DNA of 64,000 nucleotides from Collinsella sp. AF20-14LB (GTDB lineage: Bacteria; Actinomycetota; Coriobacteriia; Coriobacteriales; Coriobacteriaceae), in the NCBI RefSeq assembly GCF_003459505.1, contig NZ_QRWD01000001.1, positions 1 through 64,000 on the forward strand, read 5' to 3'. A program made the translations under genes and the position numbers. The notes under the pieces are model-generated. The model did no database searches. It had not been told where the DNA came from and saw only the letters and a list, made by a program, of their open reading frames with translations. Below, piece after piece: positions 32,672 through 40,807 of this stretch (its first letter is position 1; every line of letters begins with the position of its first letter).

Positions 32672-32755
32672 TTTTGATTGCGTTGGTCGTGCTCTGCGAC
32701 CAAGGTCTTCTCGGTAGGCTTTCTTTTGATTTCGTTGGTCGCGCCTTACGACCAA
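32672..32755. repeat. Pair of 32-bp direct repeats, each containing a TTGGTCG/CGACCAA hairpin
   Basis: Unit A 32672-32703 and unit B 32724-32755 share TTTTGATT.CGTTGGTCG and CGACCAA. The centre of each unit differs (TGCTCTG against CGCCTTA). They lie in the non-coding gap after the AbiE-like genes. The rest of 32756-32892 shows nothing. Confidence 0.7.
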
Positions 32756-32892
32756 ATTCTGGGACAAGCATATAAATAACTGGAAAACGATGCAAGACGA
32801 GTCAAGAAGCCCTGCAATCGCGCTCGTTAACCTAAGGCGGCAAGCTGTTGGTAGGCGAGATCATGGGTTATTTGCCGTTCAACAGTAGAACG

Positions 32893-33171
32893 TCAGAGGG
32901 CCAGTTCCGAAACCGCCGTTCCGGCTTTCTGGCGTTCGGCGAGTTCGAAGATAAGTGGGGCGTTTGGTCTAACAAATTCTGTCAAGAAATTGAGGTCATC
33001 AGCAGAAAAGCCTTCGACGTTGAACCATTTGACCGCAGGCAAGAAGCATTCCGCATGGTCAAAGCCAAAGTCAACCGGGCGCTCGACGACTCCGCGAACG
33101 GTTCCGTCTTCTCTTGTCTCTGAGTAGGCAAACTGGGTGCCATCATTAAGCTGAACGTAGCTCCATAACAC
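32893..33171 (-). CDS. Hypothetical protein, 92 aa
   Basis: Starts with GTG at 33169-33171, preceded by AAGGAGG 5 bases upstream, a strong signal. The protein reads like a compact soluble domain (QFAYSETREDGTVRG, FDHAECFLPAVKW, GFSADDLNFLTEFVRPNAPLI) with many acidic residues. I do not recognise a family. It stands alone between the AbiE-like unit and the Abi_2 gene. Confidence 0.65.
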   Translation of the reverse strand: MLWSYVQLNDGTQFAYSETREDGTVRGVVERPVDFGFDHAECFLPAVKWFNVEGFSADDLNFLTEFVRPNAPLIFELAERQKAGTAVSELAL

Positions 33172-33277
33172 GACTGCCTCCTTAGTGTTTATATCCAAGT
33201 ATAAAGAGCAGACTAGATGTAACGCGGCGTGAATTGAATTATTCCTATAAGACACGAACTCTGACAACAGGCCATCT

Positions 33278-33400
33278 CCGAAAGTGCGGGGAAACCGAGA
33301 TCTGCCGACCAGACCCCAGTTTCGAGCTTCCGCGATCTGCTGTTTTGTTGCTAAAAATCAGTTTGTGCTCGGCGGTTTAAAATTTTTACCCGCACTTCCG
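33278..33400. repeat. Palindromic-ended element, copy 3
   Basis: A 123-bp element starting CCGAAAGTGCGGGGAAACC and ending CCCGCACTTCCG. Its interior matches copy 2 at many positions (GAGATCTG, CGACCAGACCCC, GCTTCCGCGATCTGC, GCTCGGCGG). The gap 33401-33614 holds nothing else. Confidence 0.8.
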
Positions 33401-33614
33401 AAAATCGGGCCATTCAGCAACGATATGCGGTGCCCAAGAGTGCTATGCCAGGTAAGAAGAGCGTTAAGAAAAATGCGCCCGAGCCAGCCGACCCCCCGCC
33501 TTGCATCCATTATGGCAACCGATAACCACAACGCGCCTGAACCAAGGGATTGACGCTCAATTCCGTCGTCAATAATTTCCTAAAACAAGTGATTTACTTT
33601 TAGGCGGGTCGAAT

Positions 33615-34547
33615 CTAAATTTTATACCTAGTTATCTTTTTCCATTCGGCTGGGAAACCCATGGCATCAAGGAGGCGCTCCTCGCCGATGCTCTCATCCA
33701 ATGACAAGTATCCGTTAACGCACTTGACGAGCTTGGCCTTGAATGTCTTGAACTCGTCGTCGCGAAGGAGGTATCGAAGGGTGATCACTGCCGAGAAAAC
33801 GTCTACCTTGCCGCAAGCGTAATCCGGCCCAATCTTTTCGATGCCGAGCTTGGCGTGCAAGACCGTGTCAGGAATCTCGACGTGACACCTGTGGGAGAAG
33901 AGACGCTCTCCATGCGCGCAGACGTTCCTGTAGAGGGCGAGTACGCGGATAAACGACGAGAGTTCTTTCGGGTTTCCGACCCCGAACCTCTTAGCAATCT
34001 TGGCCTTCTCGCTGTCCCTGAGCGCCGTGAGCATTTTTGAAGTCTGTCCGAAGGTCATGGCGTTCACGGCGACCCATAGAGGCACGTTCTTATATGCCCC
34101 GCGGTAGTAGGAAAGGTATTCGTGGCTGGTATCCTTGTTGGCGATATAGTCAAGCATGTTCAGCAGCTTTGGGAGAACTCGCTTCGCGCTCTTCGACGTC
34201 GCGTAGCAGCGGGCGTCTAGATACTTGCTCTGGGACTCGCCATATGCAGCGCAGAACTCGTAGGCCAGCGCCGACCTGATCTTCGCCTCGACCTTGAGCA
34301 GCGCATCGAGCATTATCTCCCTAAGCTCGACGTCGAACTCGTAAAGCGCTAGGATGTCTCCAAAAGTGGCACCTTCGCGGTATACCCGGGTGCTCGGGCC
34401 GCGGAAAAACGACTGGTAGCCGTTCACGACCGGGAAATAGCCGATGTCCGCAAGCACCCTTCGGCAAACCTCTTCGTCCTCGATTCTGAGGCCGGAGCTT
34501 CTGAGCTTCTCCATCTGCTACTGGTAGGTAAGGAATTCTTTGGGCAT
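33615..34547 (-). pseudogene. Abi_2 (AbiD/AbiF-like) HEPN gene with in-frame amber codon
   Basis: The intact product would be about 310 aa: MPKEFLTYQ, then TAG at 34518-34520, then QMEKLRSSGLRIEDEE. Abi_2 proteins normally start with this kind of FLTYxxQ segment, so the TAG stands where a Gln codon is expected. After it the frame is open for 299 codons. YRNVCAHGERL is the RNxxxH HEPN ribonuclease motif of phage-abortive proteins. Translation may restart at the ATG two codons after the stop (34512-34514), leaving out ten residues. Called a pseudogene because of the stop, though residual function is possible. Confidence 0.7.
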
Positions 34548-34561
34548 CGTCGCTCTTCCCG

Positions 34562-34590
34562 AAAATAAAAGGGGAACCCGCAGGCTCCCC
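34562..34590 (-). terminator. Terminator upstream of Abi_2 gene
   Basis: Minus strand hairpin GGGGAGCC-TGCG-GGTTCCCC (34571-34590) followed by TTTTATTTT. Confidence 0.8.
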
Positions 34591-34724
34591 TCCGGTTCCA
34601 GGCATCGAAAGTTTCTGGACCCTAATCACTGTAATGATACTATTTTCAAACTTGCGCGCTGTCAAGCACATGCACTGAGTATCCACCGGCACACATTACC
34701 AGCACGTCCGGCATTGCTCGCATG

Positions 34725-34759
34725 AAAAAGGCAACACTCCTTCACTGAAAGCGTTGCCT
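34725..34759 (-). terminator. Terminator of the LPXTG surface protein gene
   Basis: Minus strand AGGCAAC ... GTTGCCT stem with a long loop, followed by TTTTT (34725-34729), about 50 bases after the stop codon. Confidence 0.65.
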
Positions 34760-34809
34760 CTAAAGCGTCTGCAGAACTCCTACATTTAAGCCAGATGTTC
34801 CTCGCCACA

Positions 34810-35898
34810 TCAGCAACAATGTGAGGTGGTGAGGAACGCTGTGCCAAGCAGAAATAGCGTTAGGGACACGGCGATCCAATTTGTGTCGCTGGTTTTGGGA
34901 AGCGACAAGGAGGTCTTGGTGGCGGCCTTGGGCTTAGAGGCCTTGGTGGCCGTGGTCTTGGCCACAGCGGTCGTGGTCACCGTCTTAGTCGCGGCCGCGG
35001 GCTTCAGCATGGGAATCGTCGACGGATCCGTAGCTTGCTCGACGGTAGCGGGGTCAGCGCCAGGGGCGGACAGACCATCGCCCGGCACATCGGGCCCACC
35101 GGTCTCCCCCGCCGGCGTCGTTGCATCTACGGGCTCGATCGTCACACGCGATGCCACGGACCCGTCGGCAGCCACCACGCCGCCTGTGCCAAAGGCCCCG
35201 CCCGCAGGCGCCACAAAGCGCGCGGTTGCAAGCGACCCGCCCAGACAGGCGACGCCGGCGTCGGCGCCCGACGCATCCAGCCAGGACGCATCGATGGTAA
35301 GCTGCCCGGCCGCGCCACCGCCGGCAGCCCCGCCCAGCAGACACACACCATAGGCGCGCACGCCCGCCCCGGAGCCCGCGCCCGCGGCGACAGCGCGCCC
35401 ACCGTCGCGAACGGCAAGACCGTCCGCGATCACGCCGGCCACCCGCGCATCCGCGATGCCGGCGCCGTCGGCCCGCGCGTCAACCTTGCAGCCGTCTACC
35501 GCGAGCGTCCCCGACACGTAGATCCCGCACTGCGAGCCCGTGGCCACCAGCGAACCAGTGCCGCGGAGCGTCAGATCGCCCCACACCTCCATGCCGCAAC
35601 GCGAGATATCCACGTCGGGCGCGCTCGTCTCGACAACAGTGTTCTGCCCGGTCAGCGTCACCACCAGGTCGCCGACGGCGCCGATGGCCTTGCCCGTGTA
35701 GCCGTTAAGCTCCAGGTGGTCGGCATCTGTCCAGGCCCACCCGGGGCCCGACGCGCCCGGCTCGTAGTACGTGGCGCCCGCGATGAACAGGCTGTCCGCG
35801 CCCGCGGCATAAGAAGGCCCGCCCAGCAAAACGCATAGGCAGGCCATGGCAGTAAACAGAATGTAGTGATGGCTGGTGTGGAACGCGGTGGCAAACAT
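34810..35898 (-). CDS. LPXTG-anchored surface protein (LPKTS)
   Basis: Predicted 362 aa from ATG 35896-35898 with GGAG upstream. A signal peptide spans about 1-32 (FTAMACLCVLLGGPSYAAG, cut after Ala). The body is Ala/Gly-rich with short repeated strands (DLTLRGTGSLVATGSQCGIY, DGCKVDARADGAGIADA), like a right-handed beta-helix. Then come a Thr/Lys-rich spacer and the sorting signal SLPKTSDTNWIAV plus a hydrophobic segment ending in TTSHCC, unusually without the basic tail. Function unknown; a beta-helix adhesin or glycan-binding protein is a guess. Terminators close the unit on the left. Confidence 0.75.
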   Translation of the reverse strand: MFATAFHTSHHYILFTAMACLCVLLGGPSYAAGADSLFIAGATYYEPGASGPGWAWTDADHLELNGYTGKAIGAVGDLVVTLTGQNTVVETSAPDVDISRCGMEVWGDLTLRGTGSLVATGSQCGIYVSGTLAVDGCKVDARADGAGIADARVAGVIADGLAVRDGGRAVAAGAGSGAGVRAYGVCLLGGAAGGGAAGQLTIDASWLDASGADAGVACLGGSLATARFVAPAGGAFGTGGVVAADGSVASRVTIEPVDATTPAGETGGPDVPGDGLSAPGADPATVEQATDPSTIPMLKPAAATKTVTTTAVAKTTATKASKPKAATKTSLSLPKTSDTNWIAVSLTLFLLGTAFLTTSHCC

Positions 35899-36114
35899 GA
35901 CCGCTCCGATCTTCGCAAGAGTCAATGGAGACTGCGCCAGAAAACTACCTGGTAGCAGCAGTTATTAGTGTAGCGAGATCGGGAGAGTGGCGAACGAATT
36001 ACCTGTAAGCGAACCCGGTAATTAGGCGTAAATCGTTTTGCCAATCGGTGAAAGGAAGCTAAGTTCGACGAAGCTCCGTAGACTGTCGAGGGCAAAGCGA
36101 CAGCCAACGACACA

Positions 36115-36483
36115 TCAGCTCTGACGCTCCTTAAAGATTCGCAAAGCTTTCTCTAGCTCGGGAATATCATCGACGATTACTTTCCAAGCAAGGGATCGAT
36201 CAACCTCTCGATAACCATGAGCTACGAAGTTGCGAAAACCCCTAATATCATTCCAGGGATACTCCGGAAAAGCTGATTGGACCTCATCAGATAGATGGAG
36301 TGCGTCCTCGGCGATTCTGTAAACAGGGCTCATGATCGCGTCGTAGGCAAGTTCGCCTTCCTCGCTCCTATCGCAAACAAAGGAACTCTCCGTAGAGCCA
36401 AAATGGCCGATACGTTTAGCCAGCGTCTCGCAATCAGACAGAATGACATCGATGAGCTCAGCGTCTCGCTTACGCCGCTTCAT
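36115..36483 (-). CDS. hepT: HepT-like HEPN toxin (DUF86)
   Basis: Predicted 122 aa from ATG 36481-36483. FRNFVAHGYREV carries the RX4HXY HEPN motif, and the fold is the helical DUF86 type. HepT is a ribonuclease toxin neutralised when MntA adenylylates its Tyr in the same motif. It overlaps the 3' end of mntA by 14 bases. Eight extra codons upstream are possible but overlap mntA further. Confidence 0.9.
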   Translation of the reverse strand: MKRRKRDAELIDVILSDCETLAKRIGHFGSTESSFVCDRSEEGELAYDAIMSPVYRIAEDALHLSDEVQSAFPEYPWNDIRGFRNFVAHGYREVDRSLAWKVIVDDIPELEKALRIFKERQS

Positions 36484-36769
36484 AAAGACGCACCTCATCC
36501 TGTTCAATGTTTTTGCGGAAAGCCGGACGCATGTGCTCAGGCGGATTAGTCACAATCTCAACCTTTCGCCCGAGCTCCTCTTCAAGTTCAAGGGAGATTT
36601 CGTATAACGTGCCAAACGTCATGCTGTCTCCGCAAACGAGGCGCAAATCGATATCACTATCTGGCGTCTGCTCGCCGCGAGCAAAAGAACCAAAAAGATA
36701 CGCCTCGCGGACATCGTAGCGAGACAGTACGCGAGAAACAGCGGCAGATATGTCGACAAAAGTGATCAT
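36470..36769 (-). CDS. mntA: MntA-like nucleotidyltransferase antitoxin
   Basis: A 99-aa protein. YLFGSFARGEQTPDSDIDL (GSx10DxD) is the minimal nucleotidyltransferase motif. MntA transfers AMP residues to HepT and silences it. Full length for the family; co-directional and overlapping with hepT. Confidence 0.9.
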   Translation of the reverse strand: MITFVDISAAVSRVLSRYDVREAYLFGSFARGEQTPDSDIDLRLVCGDSMTFGTLYEISLELEEELGRKVEIVTNPPEHMRPAFRKNIEQDEVRLYEAA

Positions 36770-37033
36770 GGCTCAATTTTACTTTCCGATTGTATGGAAG
36801 GCAATTCTAACGTGTCTACTCAGCAGGCCGTCGTAATTAGATGTTGAGTCAGATAGTAAGTTGAATCACCTCATGCGTCGGAGCTTTCAGAAGTCGTGTC
36901 GTTTTGATCGACATTGTTGTCAGGGCGATCAGATACCTCCGTTGCCATAGACATGAGTCTTCGCAGCGCCTAGCGAGAAAGGCTTACACCAACATTCTCG
37001 ACACTACCCATCATATATATGCAAATACCTTGC

Positions 37034-40000
37034 TCATGAGGCCCCGCAATCGCCGTTTCGGTTTTCCGCGGTACTCTGCCTATTTCTCGCAATTAGCGAT
37101 TTTGGCGAATCACAAAAGAAGATCTTTTTGCTTGCTTTTTGCAGCGTGCTTGGCTTGATGTTTGGCGTATTGATGATGTGTTTGTTCGTTATTACCTGAA
37201 TGCAAAGAATCTCGAAACGCCTGTTCTCCTTCTGCGCTTTTTCCATTAACGTTACTGCTTGGTCTATATAATCCTCTGAAGAGAATGTGGAGTTTTCCAT
37301 CATCATGAGACGCTGAATTCGATACGTCGAGCACTCTTGTTCGCGTGTGCTGAGTAGCTTAACGGTATCTCCTGTAGAACAATAATATGAAGCTTGGTCG
37401 TAAACGCTGAGACAGGTGGCAATTCCAACCTTGTATAGGATATCTTTCAGCTCGTCTTTTGTGATATTCGATAGGCTGCCATCCTCAGAAATAATCTCAA
37501 GCAATTGGTCGATTATTTCGTCATAGTTTTCATCTGTTTTGTGCAGCATTCCGAAAATAATTCTGTTGGGCAATTCATAAAGAGCCTTAATTGTCTGGTA
37601 TTTTTCAATTTTGGGTGTTGTTGCAAAATGCATGACGAATGATTTTCCAGCTATTTCGAGATACTTAAGCGCGCGCAGTATTCTATTGCTGTTGGTGAGC
37701 CGGTCCTTTTCGTCGTAGTCGTAAAGGCCGGCATATTCCAGTAGGCCTTCTTCCTGGCGCTTATTGGATATCTCTTCCTCGCACTGTGAAACCATATTGT
37801 CAGCAGCGTGTCGATCGTCCTCGTTTGCCATATTTATTTTTGCATATTGACCGGTAGTCAAAAAGCGAATGTTTTTCGCTTCAACGGAAAACTCCTCGAA
37901 CGGGGAGAGTGCTTCTTCTGCGCAAGAGAGAAGCTTTCCTGCAAAGCTAGAATTATTTCGCAGATACGATAAGAAGAGAAGAATATTCTCATTGATGTTG
38001 AAGCAGATGTTCTCGACCAGGTAATCTACGTCACCGTGTATATCATCTCCCTTATCTTTCATAAGGTTAATTCGCCTTGCGACAAAGTAAGCGAAGACAG
38101 TGTTAGAAATGAAATAGTAGCATGGTGCCGTCTCCCCCATGCGTATTATGTCTGCTTCGCATGCGAGCTCAACGAAATCTCTTGGGCAGCTTTCGAGGGC
38201 ATACTCATCAGCGTATTGCTGGATTTTATCGAAAAGGGTGCTGGCCTCAATTGTGGCGTTTTTGGCTTTATGCATGCGGTACGCGATCTCGCCTAGAAGC
38301 GCGAGGGCTTCGCGGACCCCGCCCTCCTTTGTCGCTCCGTATTTCGATTTGCTCCATGCTTGTCTTAGCCGGTTTACAATATTAGCTTCGAAGATTTCGT
38401 TAAAAGGAATTGTCTTTTCCCTGCCTGTAGGGTTTTTATCGGCATAGTAGATGACACTTTGAAGGATGAACTCCGGGCTGAGGGAGAAGATGTCGCTATG
38501 CGAATGGACAGCCCTATCGATTGCTCCAATAACCCCCTGGATATTATTGGGTGCAACATGTAGTTCTCGACATGTGTTGTATACCAGCTCGTCCCTTTTA
38601 CCTTTAAAGAAGTTTTTGATGCTATAGGTGACTATGGCATCGTCGTCCCCCAATTCTCTCCGAACATCTTCGATGATGCCTGTGTCGATTTTTTGAGATG
38701 AAGTAAGGACGACGCAACCGACATTGTTCAGGGCCTCTCGAATGAACGCTGCATCTGATCCGTTGCGTTTTAGTCTGTCGAAATCATCGATAAATAGGAC
38801 TTTCTTCTGGATGGAAGATTGTTTAAATCTCGCTGAGGCTGACTCATTACGGCCGTATTGCTCTCCAATCAAGTCGTCAAAAAGATACTTAATTGATGGT
38901 CTACTATTGCTTTCGCCAAGAAATAGCGGGCTGTAGCCTTGGGCGATACTTGAATTGTACAGATGCATTAAGAGCGCCGTTTTACCCGAACTTTTTGAGC
39001 CAACGATATTAAGGCATGGGTTTGTGCTGATGAAATCAAAGAACTCACTGTCTGACGCGATGACGGGAAAGGGGCCATCGTCAACATGAATGCTGGTTTC
39101 AAGGACTGGAAAAACGAAATAGCTTTCCAATGGGGCGTTGATGAGGTTGAAGTTTGGTTTCAGCGCTTCTATGAATTCTGTATTGGGAATGGCTTGACCA
39201 GGTGTTTTCGGTCTCAAAGTCATTAATTCACGGTTGTGTTCGGTGTATATGGAACATTGCCTGTCCCAAATGAAGTAAATTGTTGTGAGCAGCATCGTCT
39301 CAGAGTTGTAATGTAGTAGCGAGAATGACGACTCGTCGTATGATGAGGTACTTATAACACCGCCCCTTGAAACGGTTAAGTGCTGTCTATTACTATTTGT
39401 ATACGACTCGGCGAAGCCATCGTGCTCATGTCCTATAAACAAAATGTCGCAATGCTCATACAGTCGCTGCTCGAGACGTCTTTTCGATTCATCGTCGAAC
39501 CACTCACAGCCATGGTGCATTATTACAATATTGAGATTCGTATTGCTACTTTTCTCAATTGAGCATATCGCTCTTTCGGGAAGGTAATGTATCTCTTTGT
39601 CTGTTCGCTCTCTGGTTGAAAACGGAGCACTATTGAGCATCGTCGCCTTGATGCAGTAGGCTTGATCCCCGATGTCGAATTGTTCAGTGGAATCCGAGTA
39701 TTCACTGCGAAAGAGGCGGTGCTCGTTTGCGAACTCGAAAAATGGATCCATTTTCTCGAGTTCATGCGCGTATGCGTCATCCAAGGAATTGCGTTTTCTT
39801 TCGATTAGCATTTCTGCAGTCGGGGAGCCTTGCGGTATCGAGATATCATGATTTCCTGGAACAAAGAGAATCCCTGGTTTTATTCCTTTGGAACGAAACC
39901 CGCAAATCAAATCATCGATCAGGCGTTTTGCGACGTGATACTCGGCTGCACTTCCTGATTTCGCAAGGTCGCCAGAAATTATGAGGAATGCGCAGTCGAA

Positions 40001-40108
40001 CGGTAATTCGCATGGAACAGTATCGACGATTCGGCGAATCTTATCCGATGAGTAGTCGTGGTTCACCTGAAGGTGAATATCGCTGAGATGGAGAAAGAGA
40101 ACCTGCAT
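37034..40108 (-). CDS. Metallophosphoesterase-P-loop NTPase fusion, candidate defence protein
   Basis: A 1024-aa protein with AT-rich codons. The N-terminal domain (about 1-290) is a calcineurin-like phosphoesterase: DIH (10-12), GDLAKSG (46-52), GNHD (85-88), MHHGCEW near 200 and GHEHD near 227, all metal ligands present. A P-loop NTPase follows (GSKSSGKTALL near 372, Walker B VLFIDDFDRL near 436), and then about 500 residues of helical repeat with aromatic and charged segments. Such effector-NTPase-repeat order is the STAND/NACHT layout of Avs-type and calcineurin-associated conflict systems. The phosphoesterase may cut nucleotides or nucleic acids on activation (inference). Stands alone, start GGAGGGCGAA before ATG. 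Confidence 0.72.
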   Translation of the reverse strand: MQVLFLHLSDIHLQVNHDYSSDKIRRIVDTVPCELPFDCAFLIISGDLAKSGSAAEYHVAKRLIDDLICGFRSKGIKPGILFVPGNHDISIPQGSPTAEMLIERKRNSLDDAYAHELEKMDPFFEFANEHRLFRSEYSDSTEQFDIGDQAYCIKATMLNSAPFSTRERTDKEIHYLPERAICSIEKSSNTNLNIVIMHHGCEWFDDESKRRLEQRLYEHCDILFIGHEHDGFAESYTNSNRQHLTVSRGGVISTSSYDESSFSLLHYNSETMLLTTIYFIWDRQCSIYTEHNRELMTLRPKTPGQAIPNTEFIEALKPNFNLINAPLESYFVFPVLETSIHVDDGPFPVIASDSEFFDFISTNPCLNIVGSKSSGKTALLMHLYNSSIAQGYSPLFLGESNSRPSIKYLFDDLIGEQYGRNESASARFKQSSIQKKVLFIDDFDRLKRNGSDAAFIREALNNVGCVVLTSSQKIDTGIIEDVRRELGDDDAIVTYSIKNFFKGKRDELVYNTCRELHVAPNNIQGVIGAIDRAVHSHSDIFSLSPEFILQSVIYYADKNPTGREKTIPFNEIFEANIVNRLRQAWSKSKYGATKEGGVREALALLGEIAYRMHKAKNATIEASTLFDKIQQYADEYALESCPRDFVELACEADIIRMGETAPCYYFISNTVFAYFVARRINLMKDKGDDIHGDVDYLVENICFNINENILLFLSYLRNNSSFAGKLLSCAEEALSPFEEFSVEAKNIRFLTTGQYAKINMANEDDRHAADNMVSQCEEEISNKRQEEGLLEYAGLYDYDEKDRLTNSNRILRALKYLEIAGKSFVMHFATTPKIEKYQTIKALYELPNRIIFGMLHKTDENYDEIIDQLLEIISEDGSLSNITKDELKDILYKVGIATCLSVYDQASYYCSTGDTVKLLSTREQECSTYRIQRLMMMENSTFSSEDYIDQAVTLMEKAQKENRRFEILCIQVITNKHIINTPNIKPSTLQKASKKIFFCDSPKSLIARNRQSTAENRNGDCGAS

Positions 40109-40368
40109 TTCGCCCTCCGTTGTACCTTATCTAAATCCGCGCCGCACGGACGCAGACAAACGCTCTGATGTTGATTGTACAGGATGCAGCCATTAGAGGA
40201 TAAAAGCCGACCCTTTTGGTCGATATCGCTGTCTGAGTGCTCCCCGGAATGCGCTCACGAAGCTTCTAACGAGTATGCAAACCTCAACTCGCACGATTAT
40301 GCGCGCGTCACCCAACCCCGTGCTGCGCGCCGCCCAAGCCAAACACAAAACTCGCCTCAGCCCACACT
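40109..40368. other. Intergenic stretch upstream of the phosphoesterase-NTPase gene
   Basis: About 260 bases to the terminator at 40369. It contains the promoter region of the 1024-aa gene. No gene seen. Confidence 0.4.
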
Positions 40369-40406
40369 AAAAGAGAGGTGCACCGGCGCAAGCCGATACA
40401 CCTCTC
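40369..40406 (-). terminator. Terminator after ugd remnant A
   Basis: Minus strand GAGAGGTG/CACCTCTC stem with nested CGGC/GCCG, followed by TTTTAG. 46 bases past the ancestral ugd stop. Confidence 0.75.
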
Positions 40407-40451
40407 GATTCAATCCAGCAGTATCGCCACCAAACAGAGACCCCGTCTGCG

Positions 40452-40647
40452 CTAGTCCCTCTTAAACAGATCCCTCATCTACACCTTGTCTGCCACGTCC
40501 GCGAGCTCGTCGCTCCAGCGGTTGGCAACGATCGCGTCGCAGCCGGCCTTGAAGGCCTCCAGGTCGTGCGTGACCTCGGAGCCGAAGAACTCCGGCGCGT
40601 CCAGCGTGGGCTCGTAGACCACTACGGGCACGCCCTTGGCCTTCACG
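40452..40647 (-). pseudogene. ugd: 3' remnant A of UDP-glucose 6-dehydrogenase
   Basis: Reads [39 protein letters not shown] and ELADVADKV, the C-terminal end of Ugd. TAC has become TAG after ADKV; behind it MRDLFKRD and the old stop at 40452-40454 are still visible. The matching part begins at about 40647; upstream sequence is unrelated. Copy B lies 3.1 kb to the right on the same strand. Confidence 0.8.
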
Positions 40648-40807
40648 TCAGCATACTGGCGGCGGGGAGTCATGGTGGTCATTATTCGACGACTGGGATT
40701 GGTCAAAACAGCTAGACCATTAGTGGCAAAATCCTCTGGCGCTAACACGGCAAGAACGCTTTCTACGGATACGCATTCTTCGGCGGTTCGACGTTAACCA
40801 TATTCCG

